Below, piece by piece: positions 21,970 through 33,153 of a DNA stretch of 64,000 nt. Position numbers and translations under genes: made by a program. Each line of letters begins with the position of its first letter. Position 1 is the stretch's first letter. This DNA is from Eutreptiella sp. 'Long Island Sound 2002' (lineage: Eukaryota > Euglenozoa > Euglenophyceae > Eutreptiales > Eutreptiaceae): the NCBI GenBank assembly GCA_964036045.1, contig OZ038381.1, forward strand, positions 108,567,367-108,631,366. Direction: 5' to 3'. The notes below the pieces were generated by a model that saw nothing but the letters and a program-made list of their open reading frames with translations, did no database searches and had not been told where the DNA came from.

Positions 21970-24375
21970 TCGCTTTTTTGCAACGAGCACCCTCCAATCG
22001 GGAGGGGGGGTGGTTCAGCTGCTTGTTTCAGGCTCAAAAAAACAAACAATTTTTGTTAAAAAAATGGCTATTTTTTGCCGATTTTGTTGAAAAATGGCAG
22101 ATTCTGGGGCATAAGAATGCTGTAAATTGTGTTTGGGCAATCGGTGTGTCCCCACAGCATGCTTTTTTGCATCCAGCACCCTCAAAATGGGGGGGGGGGG
22201 GGCTCTGCAACTGCCTGTCTGAGGCCAAAATACTCAATTTTTGACCAAGAAACGGCCATTTTTGGCAGTTTTTCCATGAAAAATAGCAAATTTTGGTGCA
22301 TACAGATGCTGTAGATTGTGCTTTCGTAGTCCGTGCGTGCATACAACTTGCTTTTTTGCATCCAGCACCCTCAAAATAGGGGGGGAGATCCTTCAACTGC
22401 TTGTACGAAGCCAAAAAAACTCAATATGTGACCAGAAAATGGCCATTTGTGGCCGTTTTTTTCGTGAAAAACGGCAAATTTTGGTGCATACGGATGCTGT
22501 AAATTGTGTTTGAATGATCTGTGTGTCCCTACAATCTGCTTTTTCGCATCCAGCACCCTCAAAATAGGGGGGCAGTCTTCAACGGCTTGTCTGAGGCCGA
22601 AAAAAATCATTTTTTGACCAAGAAATTGCCATTTTTAGCCGTTTTTTCCATGAGAAATGGCAAATTGTGGTGCATACGGATGCTACAAAATGTGTTGTCA
22701 TGATCTTTGTGTGACCACAACTTGCTTTTTTGCATCCAGCACCCTCAAAATAGGGGGGGGGTCCTTCAACTGCTTGTACAAAGCCAAAAAATCAATATTT
22801 GACAAAAAAACGGCCATTTTTGGCCGGTTTTCATGAAAAATGGCATATTTTGGTGCGTACGGATGCTGTAAATTGTGTTTGCGTGATCTGTGTGTCCCTA
22901 CAATCTGCTTTTTCGCATCCAGCGCCCTCAAAATAGGGGAGAGCCCAAAAATCCCAACTTTTGACCAAAAAAATGGCCATTGTTGGCCGTTTTTTCATGA
23001 AAAATGGCATATTTTGGTGCATACGGATGCTGTAAATTGTGTTTGCGTGATCTGTGTGTCCCTACAATCTGCTTTTTCGCATCCAGCACCCTCAAAATAG
23101 GGGGGCAGTCTTCAACCGCTTGTCTGAGGCCAAAAAAAATCATTTTTTGACCAAGAAATGGCCATTTTTAGCCGTTTTTTCCATGAGAAACGGCAAATTG
23201 TGGTGCATACGGATGCTACAAAATGTGTTTTCGTGATCTTTGTGTGACCACAACTTGCTTTTTTGCATCCAGCACCCTCAAAATAGGGGGGGGGGGTCCT
23301 TCAACTGCTTGTACAAAGCCAAAAAATCAATATTTGACAAAAAAACGGCCATTTTTGGCCGGTTTTCATGAAAAATGGCATATTTTGGTGCGTACGGATG
23401 CTGTAAATTGTGTTTGCGTGATCTGTGTGTCCCTACAATCTGCTTTTTCGCATCCAGCGCCCTCAAAATAGGGGAGAGCCCAAAAATCCCAACTTTTGAC
23501 CAAAAAAATGGCCATTGTTGGCCGTTTTTTCATGAAAAATGGCATATTTTGGTGCACACGGATGCTGTAAATTGTGTTTGCGTGATCTGTGTGTCCCTAC
23601 AATCTGCTTTTTCGCATCCAGCACCCTCAAAATAGGGGGGCAGTCTTCAACCGCTTGTCTGAGGCCAAAAAAAATCATTTTTTGACCAAGAAATGGCCAT
23701 TTTTAGCCGTTTTTTCCATGAGAAACGGCAAATTGTGGTGCATACGGATGCTACAAAATGTGTTTTCGTGATCTTTGTGTGACCACAACTTGCTTTTTTG
23801 CATCCAGCACCCTCAAAATAGGGGGGGGGGGGGGTCCTTCAACTGCTTGTACAAAGCCAAAAAATCAATATTTGACAAAAAAAGCGCCATTTTTGGCCGG
23901 TTTTCATGAAACATGGCATATTTTGGTGCGTACGGATGCTGTAAATTGTGTTTGCGTGATCTGTGTGTCCCTACAATCTGCTTTTTCGCATCCAGCGCCC
24001 TCAAAATAGGGGAGAGCCCAAAAATCCCAACTTTTGACCAAAAAATGGCCATTGTTGGCCGTTTTTTTCATAAAAAATGGCAAATTTTGGTGCATACGGA
24101 TGCTGTAAATTGTGTTTGCGTGACCTGTGTGTGACTACAACTTGCTTTTTCACATCCAGCACCCTCAAAATAGGGGGGGGGTCTTCAACTGCTTGTCTGA
24201 GGCCAACAAACTCAATTTTTGACCAAGAAATGGCCATTGTTGGCCGTTTTTTCATGGAAAAACGGCAGATTTTGGTGCATACGGATGTTGCAAATTGTGT
24301 GAGTCACGATCTGTGTGTCCCTACAATCTCTTTTTTCGCATCCAGCACCCTCAAAATAGGGGAGGGGGGTCCCTG
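21970..24375 (+). repeat. Satellite of about 180 bp with 535-bp trimeric higher-order repeat
   Basis: About 13 monomers of 165-194 bp, each with TCCAGC.CCCTCAAAATAGGGG and GCATACGGATGCTG or variants. CCAGCACCC landmarks recur near 22166, 22360, 22548, 22734, 22918, 23085, 23267, 23453, 23620, 23802, 23990, 24155 and 24340. From about 22550 to 24000 trimers repeat nearly exactly every 535 bp, which shows recent unequal exchange. G-runs of 6-13 occur in most monomers. Small frames here are by-products. Confidence 0.88.
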
Positions 24376-24959
24376 ACCTGTTGTTCAGGGGGCAAAGGCA
24401 ACATTTTGGACCCATGGTACAGCCTGAAATATGGGGGGGGGGGGGGGGGGGGCTTGGGATAATCTTTTTTTCAAACGCAACAAATGATGCCCAAGACGTC
24501 TTCCTTGTGGAGAAGGGGACCACCTTGAGAAATACAGAACCTGCATCCATCCCTGTGTGCACCATGGTCCGCACATGTTGACTGATCATTTGAGGACATT
24601 TGGAAAGAGCAACAACTTGAGCATGAAATTCTGGGCCAAATTGTGCACTGAGCAGTGCCTGCACTGAGTAATGCATTTGCCCCATGGGGTCCCTCCCTCC
24701 TCCAAGGAGCACAGCATTCCTGCACCCAAGGCCAATACTCATACTGCATTGGACTGTATGCACTGGCTAGCAGAGGTTTGCTCGACGGCTTGCCAAACAA
24801 GATGATCTGAAACACCAGAATTAAATTAAAGACCACGGTCTCCATGCTCCCCAATAGGAGTGGGATTTGTTTTCAGATCCAGGAGGCCTCCATGGAGTAG
24901 GCCAGAACGGATGCCCCATAGAGAATGTTCCCAGGTATGGCCAACAAAAATCAGTAAAT
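24376..24959. other. Single-copy spacer with a long G tract
   Basis: Non-repetitive sequence containing a run of about 20 G near 24434-24453. Short frames on the minus strand have no recognisable domain. I see no supported gene. Confidence 0.5.
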
Positions 24960-25340
24960 ACAGAGGTCCTGCCAAAAGACAGTGCAGTGTGCACAGTGCA
25001 TGCGTACGGTGTGCACAGTGCGCATGTTCACAGTGCGTGTGTGAAGTGTGCGGAATGCGTGCATGCGCACAGTGCAAATGTTCACAGTGTGTGCGTGCAG
25101 TGTGCACAATGCGGGCGACGATGAGTGCGTGCAGTGTGTACAATGCGTGCGTGCAGCGTGCACAGTGCATGCGTGCAGTTTGCACAATGCGTGCGTGCAG
25201 TGTGCACAGTGCGTGCGTGCAGTGTGCACAGTGCGTGCGTCCAGTTTGCACAATGCGGGCGTGCAGCGTGCACAGTGCGTGCGTGCAGTTTGCACAATGC
25301 GGGCGTGCAGCGTGCACAGTGCGTGCGTGCACACTACAAA
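24960..25340 (+). repeat. 22-bp minisatellite (GCGTGCGTGCAGYGTGCACA)
   Basis: Tandem copies of a 22-bp unit, each with the palindrome GTGCAC. The unit reads through without stops in all frames as Cys/Ala/His/Arg-rich peptides. These are artefacts of the repeat. Confidence 0.88.
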
Positions 25341-25974
25341 CATTTTCATCATGCCCCCATCCCCCATTTGGTTGCGTTAACGCCACCCTGCAATCGACGC
25401 TGCCGTAACCATTTGCCCAAATATCAAAAAAGCTGTCATAATGGTTGCCATGATAGCAACCACTGCCGCCATCGCTTTTCCTAGGGATGAAAAGTTGGAA
25501 TGTGTTGTGAGAGGCGTTGAGGGACTCACTTACCGCCATGCCAGCGACCGCGCATCACAGGGGGTAGGTACCGAGGGTGGCAGAAACTGGATTCCTGCTT
25601 GCACAAAACAAAATTCAAAAAACAGTGAGACCCACAGACTGATCACTGTATTCTGTCATGTGTTGCGGCCATGCAACTTTTTCGCATGAAATGGAATCCC
25701 TGCATGCGGTGGCACTACGTATTCCTACTGCCTTGATAACCAATGCACAATGCAACAATGTACCGCTTCAATGATCGTAACCACAACATTTCCAATCCAC
25801 TCAATGAGCCCAAGCTTTTCGAGACGTGCATGAGATGTGCATGAGCACAAAGAGTGCTGCAAAGAACAAGAGGGTGCCCCACTCAACGTGCTCCAGCAGG
25901 GGCTCCCTCTCTGTGTCTGCCAGCAGCACCAGTGTCATGAATCCAAGGATTGCAATCCAGAGAGCGTCAAATGC
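25341..25974 (-). repeat. Exon-bearing duplication, copy 1
   Basis: About 95% or more identical to 26271-26896. It holds the P-protein-like exon near 25760-25972, disrupted by a short insertion near 25827-25840, plus a GTAAGTGAG donor-like site on the minus strand. Confidence 0.75.
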
Positions 25975-26270
25975 AGCGTGCACAGTGCGTGCGTGCAGCG
26001 TGCGCAGTGCGTGCGTGCAGTGTCCACAATGCGTGCGTGCAGCGTGCACAATGCGGGCGTGCAGCGTGCACAATGCGTGCGTGCAGCGTGCACAATGCGT
26101 GCGTGCAGTGTGCACAATGCGTGCGTGCAGTGTGCACAATGCGGGCGTGCAGCGTGCACAATGCGGGCGTGCAGCGTGCACAATGCGTGCGTGCAGTGTG
26201 CACAGTGCGTGCGTGCAGTTTGCACAATGCGGGCATGCAGCGTGCACAGTGCGTGCGTGCACACTACAAA
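25975..26270 (+). repeat. 22-bp minisatellite, second block
   Basis: Same unit as 24960-25340. It sits between the two copies of the exon-bearing duplication, so the minisatellite is part of the duplicated structure. Confidence 0.85.
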
Positions 26271-26896
26271 CATTTTCATCAAGCCCCCATCCCCCATTTG
26301 GTTGCGTTAACGCCACCCTGCAATCGACGCTGCCGTAACCATTTGCCCAAATATCAAAAAAGCTGTCATAATGGTTGCCATGATAGCAACCACTGCCGCC
26401 ATCGCTTTTCCTAGGGATGAAAAGTTGGAATGTGTTGTGAGAGGCGGTGAGGGACTCACTTACCGCCATGCCAGCGACCGCGCATCACAGGGGGTAGGTA
26501 CCGAGGGTGGCAGAAACTGGATTCCTGCTTGCACAAAACAAAATTCAAAAAACAGTGAGACCCACAGACTGATCACTGTATTCTGTCATGTGTTGCGGCC
26601 ATGCAACTTTTTCGCATGAAATGGAATCCCTGCATGCGGTGGCATTACGTATTCCTACTGCCTTGATAACCAATGCGCAATGCAACAACGTACCGCTTCA
26701 ATGATCGTAACCACAACATTTCCAATCCACTCAATGAGCCCAAGCTTTTCGAGACCGTGCATGAGCACAAAGAGTGCTGCAAAGAACAAGAGGGTGCCCC
26801 ACTCAACGTGCTCCAGCAGGGGCTCCCTCTCTGTGTCTGCCAGCAGCACCAGTGTCATGAATCCAAGGATTGCAATCCAGAGAGCGTCAAATGCAG
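26271..26896 (-). repeat. Exon-bearing duplication, copy 2
   Basis: Direct duplicate of 25341-25974, offset 930 bp at the left and 918 bp at the right. It contains two exon-like stretches with consensus borders on the minus strand. One has donor GTAAGTGAG at 26455-26463 and is followed by an apparent 53-bp intron ending CCCTAG at about 26411. The other is the transporter exon below. Confidence 0.7.
26694..26896 (-). pseudogene. Exon fragment resembling P-protein (OCA2-like) transporter
   Basis: Minus-strand translation contains a hydrophobic segment ([17 protein letters not shown]), then [18 protein letters not shown] and GLIEWIG. This is the order seen in the P-protein/ArsB-type ion transporter family, where VEWxTLLFFAxLFVLM is a hallmark. 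It ends at a GTACGT donor-like site (26688-26693). Only about 65 residues, two membrane segments, are present. I could not join it to flanking exons in a way that restores the family's next motif. The family usually has 10-12 membrane segments, so this is a captured or decayed exon, or one exon of a gene broken by repeats. Confidence 0.55.
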
Positions 26897-26915
26897 CTTC
26901 AGCACATTCTTGATG

Positions 26916-27152
26916 TTACTGATTCCCATGAAACAGTACCCTTGTAGCCAGGTCCCAAAATAATGCGGTACATGCACATGTTGTATCTTGGACACGCGGC
27001 ACCTTGAACAGGAGGGGGAGGAACGCCGCCAAGGCCTCTTGCATCCTCAATACCAAGGCGTCATCCGGCCTCAACGCCTCAACGGCGGCATATGAACCGA
27101 CGGCAACATGTATCGGCGACTGGCCCTGTGTGATGCACAGAAGGGGATGCAA
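26916..27152 (-). other. Exon-like open frame, unknown
   Basis: A 78-codon minus-strand frame upstream of the transporter exon. It contains SPIHVAVGSYAAVEAL, faintly like one ankyrin repeat, then LPLLFKVP. CACACAG just before it could be an acceptor. No firm assignment; it may belong to the same broken host gene. Confidence 0.25.
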
Positions 27153-29189
27153 AGCTCATCAGCGTGTCTGTCACAATGCCGCCTTTCGCAATGAACAGAC
27201 TTCAACTTTCCTTTTGCGCCAGCGCTCATTCGGGCAGGAGTGCTCACAGTGGGTCAGTTTTTGGAGGATGACTTGAACGAGTGTCTTCGCCCCCACGTGG
27301 CACCCTATTTATCGCAAAGCGATCGCAGAATTTGCTGCATCTGCAGTCCGGAACGCGCCGTTCCAGCATGCCTTGCATCGAGTCCACCCCAAAAAAAAAA
27401 TGGGTTAAGAGGCGATGGCCAAGAGAATAAGATGCGCGCAGTGTGCACAATGCGTGCGTGCAGTGTGCACCGTGCGTGCGTGCATACTTCGTGTACTCGA
27501 GGAAAGTTTTGGCTTCCTTAACCCATCCCTAAAACCCTTTCCCATCTCTCTCCATTTCAAGGTCGTGCAGGGCCACTTGGCTGGCGTCGTTCATGGCATC
27601 ATTTCGGAATGCTTGGATACACACCCGCCCTGTGCCCCGAAGCCCCCCCAACATGCACAAAGCATGCACAGGGCACGCACAACGCATGCATGCCCCACCT
27701 CTGCCGCGTGCGTGCAGCGTGCACAATGTGTGCGTGCAGTGTGCACAGTGCAAAACGCAATGCCAAAGGCACGAGCAAAAGCTCCACAGTGTCAAAAAGA
27801 CATAATCTGAGTCGGGAACGGACAAACAGCGAAGGTGTTCTGTCACCCAGACCCAGAGATTTTCGCTGAAACTCTTAGCAGACAGAAGGCACTAATATTG
27901 TGACACACTGATATTGTGCATGCGTGCGTGCATGCAGTGTGCACAATGCGTGCGCGCAGTGTGCACAGTTGGTGCGTGCGTGCAACATGGGATGTGCACG
28001 GGGCACACAGTGCATACCATCAAGAGCCGAGGCGTGATACGTTGCTACTTCTTGTTTTCTCTTGATGCGTTGGCCGCAAGCTCCAACATCTCATTGCTCA
28101 GGAACTCCAACACAGCAGCCACATGCACAGTTGCTCCCTTGCCAACACTGGAAGAGTACCGCCAATTTGCGGGATAGACAACATTGCTTTGAGAAGAGAA
28201 GTGGAGCATCATGCATCATGCATCATGGATTGCAACCGCAGCAGAATTATCAACCACCACAACGGCAAGCCAAACCACCACTTGAATGGAGAGATGGGAC
28301 AGGCGGGCAAAAAATGACCGACACAACTGTGATATTTCCTCTGCGATATTTCAACTATGATATTTCAAGCATGGACCCACAAGCTCCCTAACGGTTGCTT
28401 CTGTCCTCCACCACTGGGTCGAATTTAAGCATTCCCATACAATTCACCCAACATACCATCAATATGCAAATGCAAATGTGTGTGCATGCATGGAGTTATC
28501 TTGTTGGGTTTCACAAATCACTGAGGTTGGTAATCACGACGAAATCACAACGAAATCACTCTAATCCACATTTGTGGCTTCAAAAGTGCAAATATGGCTA
28601 TTCAGGGGCACTTTTTGCACCCTCCGGAAGATTATCTTGAGTAAAAGGCATGTAGGGTCACAATTTGTTGCTTGGCAAGCCTAACCGAGCTCTAGGGAAA
28701 AATTTCATCAATGCCAAATCACACGAAAGCACAGCGACAGCAATGAAATCAACCATTGTGGGTTCAAAAGTGCAAATACAGCTGTTTGGGAGATTGTTGC
28801 CACCAAGTGTTTCTAGGACATTGCCTAAGCCGGCTCTTTGGGTTGCCATGCAACGCGCGTTGCAATGCACATTGGTACATTCCACTAAGTGCGTGTGGTG
28901 TGTGTTGTGTGTGTGATATTTCATCTGCCCATAACGAGACACATGACATGGGCAACCATCCAATTTGAAACCGGATGAAATTTCCCCCATACCTCGTTAG
29001 GTCACAAACATGATATGAGTGCGATGTGGGCAATGAAGCAATGGCAGCGCAAACACAAAGCCAGGCAATGTTCTCAAACTGCCTCATCTACGTCAGCATA
29101 GGAGCCATTGCTTAGCCCTGTGGGTTGTACCAAAGGGAAATCACATTTGTTTGCCATGCATGCTCGCAATTCACTATTCCCTCACTGTC
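27153..29189. other. Spacer with small minisatellite patches
   Basis: Patches of the 22-bp minisatellite recur near 27433-27485, 27705-27752 and 27925-27990. Otherwise this is mixed sequence with CA-rich stretches and no convincing gene. Confidence 0.5.
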
Positions 29190-29510
29190 TTTTGACCATT
29201 CGTTCACCCTTAGTTCACTGTCTTTTCACCCTTTGCTCACCCTACCTAGGAAGGCGCAATACACAGGACAAGCCTCCTCTTGGCACAAAAAGCACGCAAC
29301 AAGGGCATGAAGGCAGTGAGACAATCTTTGTATATTAGAATATGTGGTGTGGAGCAATGTCATGTTCGATCACCGTCTTTTCACCCTTCGCTCACCCTAC
29401 CTCGGAAGGCGTAATACACAGGAAATACCTCCTCTTGGCACACAAAGCACGCAACAATGGCATGAAGGCAATGAGACAATCTTTGTATATGATTATATGT
29501 GGTGTGGAAC
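29190..29510 (+). repeat. Two-copy direct repeat of about 170 bp
   Basis: Copies at about 29205-29340 and 29373-29500 share GTCTTTTCACCCTT, CTCACCCTACCT, GGAAGGCG and GAGACAATCTTTGTATAT. No coding sequence. Confidence 0.65.
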
Positions 29511-29519
29511 AACGTCAGG

Positions 29520-32500
29520 TATGACAAGAAATTTGCAATACTTGTCCACCGTGGATATGGACCACAAAAGGTGCAAAAATGGGCCGAAAACACCTCAAAT
29601 CTACATTGTTCAACCCACTCCTGTGCCCGTAGTATCATATTTTATTTCTTACCCAGCATTCAAATGCTTACAATACCATCCTATGCCCCAAACATGTGTG
29701 TGGACGGTGATAGGTGATCAAAACCCTACCTATGAACCATATGGATATGGAGCGCAAAAGGTGCAAAAACGGGCCAAAAACACCTCAAATCTACATCGTT
29801 CATCACATTCTTATGCCCGTAGTATCATAGTTTATGCAGTTCTTATCATTCAAATGCATACAATACCAACCCAAGCCCCAAACATGTGTGTGGACGGTGA
29901 TAGGTGATCAAAACCCTACCTATGAACCATATGGATATGGAGCACAAATGGTGCAAAAACGGGCCAAAAACACCTCAAAACTACATTGTTCATCCCATGC
30001 TGGTGCCCGTAGTATCATATTTTATTTCTTACCCAGCATTCAAATGCTTACAATACCATCCTATGCCCCAAACATGTGTGTGGACGGTGATAGGTGATCA
30101 AAACCCTACCTATGAACCATATGGATATGGAGCGCAAAAGGTGCAAAAACGGGCCAAAAACACCTCAAATCTACATCGTTCATCACATTCTTATGCCCGT
30201 AGTATCATAGTTTATGTAGTTCTTATCATTCAAATGCATACAATACCAACCCAAGCCCCAAACATGTGTGTGGACGGTGATAGGTGATCAAAACCCTACC
30301 TATGAACCATGGATATGGAGCACAAATGGTGCAAAAACGGGCCAAAAACACCTCAAAACTACATTGTTCATCCCATGCTGGTGCCCGTAGTATCATATTT
30401 TATTTCTTACCCAGCATTCAAATGCTTACAATACCATCCTATGCCCCAAACATGTGTGTGGACGGTGATAGGTGATCAAAACCCTACCTATGAACCATAT
30501 GGATATTGGACCACAAACGGTGCAAAATAGGGCCAAAAACACCTCAAATCTTCATCGTTCATCCCATTCTTATGCACATACTATCATATTATATGTAGCA
30601 CCTATCATACAAATGCTTACAATAACAACCTAAGCCCCAAACATGTGTGTGTACGGTGATAGGCACGCAAAAACCCACCTATGAACCATATGGAAATGGA
30701 CTACAAAACGGTGCAAAATAGGGCCAAAAACACCTCAAATCTACATTGTTCATCCCATTCTTATGCACATACTATCATATTTTATGTAGTTATTATCATT
30801 CAAATGCATACAATACCAACCCAAGCCCCAAACATGTGTGTGGACGGTGATAGGTGATCAAAACCCTACCTATGAACCATATGGATATGGAGCACAAATG
30901 GTGCAAAAACGGGCCAAAAACACCTCAAAACTACATTGTTCATCCCATGCTGGTGCCCGTAGTATCATATTTTATTTCTTACCCAGCATTCAAATGCTTA
31001 CAATACCATCCTATGCCCCAAACATGTGTGTGGACGGTGATAGGTGATCAAAACCCTACCTATGAACCATATGGATATGGAGCACAAATGGTGCAAAAAC
31101 GGGCCAAAAACACCTCAAATCTACATCGTTCATCACATTCTTATGCCCGTAGTATCATAGTTTATGTAGTTCTTATCATTCAAATGCATACAATACCAAC
31201 CCAAGCCCCAAACATGTGTGTGGACGGTGATAGGTGATCAAAACCCTACCTATGAACCATATGGATATGGAGCACAAATGGTGCAAAAACGGGCCAAAAA
31301 CACCTCAAAACTACATTGTTCATCCCATGCTGGTGCCCGTAGTATCATATTTTATTTCTTACCCAGCATTCAAATGCTTACAATACCATCCTATGCCCCA
31401 AACATGTGTGTGGACGGTGATAGGTGATCAAAACCCTACCTATGAACCATATGGATATGGAGCGCAAAAGGTGCAAAAACGGGCCAAAAACACCTCAAAT
31501 CTACATCGTTCATCACATTCTTATGCCCGTAGTATCATAGTTTATGTAGTTCTTATCATTCAAATGCATACAATACCAACCCAAGCCCCAAACATGTGTG
31601 TGGACGGTGATAGGTGATCAAAACCCTACCTATGAACCATGGATATGGAGCACAAATGGTGCAAAAACGGGCCAAAAACACCTCAAAACTACATTGTTCA
31701 TCCCATGCTGGTGCCCGTAGTATCATATTTTATTTCTTACCCAGCATTCAAATGCTTACAATACCATCCTATGCCCCAAACATGTGTGTGGACGGCGATA
31801 GGTGATCAAAACCCTACCTATGAACCATATGGATATTGGACCACAAACGGTGCAAAATAGGGCCAAAAACATTGATTGACACCTCAAATCTTCATCGTTC
31901 ATCCCATTCTTATGCACATACTATCATATTATATGTAGCACCTATCATACAAATGCTTACAATAACAACCTAAGCCCCAAACATGTGTGTGTACGGTGAT
32001 AGGCACGCAAAAACCCACCTATGAACCATATGGAAATGGACTACAAAACGGTGCAAAATAGGGCCAAAAACACCTCAAATGTTCATTGTTCATCCCATTC
32101 TTATGCACATACTATCATATTTTATGTAGTTATTATCATTCAAATGCATACAATACCAACCCAAGCCCCAAACATGTGTGTGGACGGTGATAGGTGATCA
32201 AAACCCTACCTATGAACCATATGGATATTGGACCACAAACGGTGCAAAATAGGGCCAAAAACACCTCAAATGTTCATCGTTCATCCCATTCTTATGCACA
32301 TACTATCATATTATATGTAGCACCTATCATACGAATGCTTACAATAACAACCTAAGCCCCAAACATGTGTGTGTACGGTGATAGGCACGCAAAAGCCTAC
32401 CTATGAACCATATGGAAATGGACCACAAACGGTGCAAAATAGGGCCAAAAACACCTCAAATGTTCATTGTTCATCCCATTCTTATGCACATACTATCATA

Positions 32501-32640
32501 TTTTATGTAGTTATTATCATTCAAATGCATACAATACCAACCCAAGCCCCAAACATGTGTGTGGACGGTGATAGGTGATCAAAACCCTACCTATGAACCA
32601 TATGGATATTGGGCCCCATGGTGCATGAGAAAGGGATGAA
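29520..32640 (+). repeat. 190-bp satellite array (about 16 units, 380-bp dimers)
   Basis: Landmarks ACATGTGTGTGGACGGTGAT and AAAACCCTACCTATGAACCA recur every 190 bp. Two unit types alternate, one with ATTTCTTACCCAGC and one with TATGTAGTTCTTATC, which gives a 380-bp higher-order repeat. Units near 30490-30830 and 31810-32560 are a third variant with ATAGGCACGC. Open frames repeating every 380 bp are artefacts. Confidence 0.9.
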
Positions 32641-33133
32641 TAGCCTAGAATAAAGGCAAAACATCGCTTGTCATGTAGGCTTCTAACAATGTTGATGACA
32701 ATTTGTTCATATATCACCTCTATACCACCTCTTCCAGCCCTGTAAGGCCCTCTACATGGCCTCCATAGACCCTAAAACCATGAAAAAGAGTGGTTTTTGG
32801 CTAGAAAAGTGTGAATTTCTCAAAATCTGTCCCTGCCAATCTGGATTTTTTTAGGTCAGCAGCAAGGTATTGATCTCGGGGACACGCTCATGCCTTTACT
32901 TTGCTTCCAACTGCGAAAAAAAGTGGACTTTTTGGCGATTTTCTATTGCGCACGGCGGTCGGGAATCTGAAACTCGCGTACGCGGCAGTTGTTGACAGTT
33001 GATCTGCGGCTCCAGCTCCAGCGACAGCATAATTTTGTTAAAATTTTGAGAAAACACAAAAACAACAGTACTACTGTGTACAGTTTGATATCGCCGTTCT
33101 GAAAATGCCTTACTTTGAATTTCCGGAAAAAAC
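32641..33133. other. X right-end unique sequence
   Basis: Single-copy sequence between the satellite and the right inverted repeat. Nothing recognisable. Confidence 0.5.
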
Positions 33134-33153
33134 AGCTGCTAAAATCATAGGTG
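33134..33153 (-). repeat. X terminal inverted repeat, right
   Basis: Exact inverse of 21293-21312. The satellite resumes at 33154. Confidence 0.75.

Larger units (their letters stand above)
21293..33153. mobile_element. Block X: 11.9 kb segment bounded by inverted repeats
   Basis: The left end CACCTATGATTTTAGCAGCT (21293-21312) is the exact reverse complement of 33134-33153. Similarity continues imperfectly for about 20 more bases (T-tract then AATTCAAA). The flanking satellite is in phase across the block (...GCCAA before, AGGGGACAG after), so X looks inserted into one satellite unit boundary. At most one base is duplicated and no transposase is visible. It may be a non-autonomous DNA transposon that accumulated satellites, or an inversion-type junction. 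Confidence 0.5.

Noticed and set aside
21970-24375. CRISPR-like regular repeats
   Set aside because: Units are head-to-tail satellites without short conserved repeats and unique spacers, in a eukaryotic retroelement context.
24960-26470. Cys/His/Ala-rich frames that look like metal-binding repeat proteins
   Set aside because: The 22-bp minisatellite reads open in every frame on both strands. The regular Cys/His spacing is just the DNA repeat.
29499-32578. Repeated 63-127-codon frames every 380 bp
   Set aside because: Artefacts of the 190-bp satellite; no start signal and no domain.
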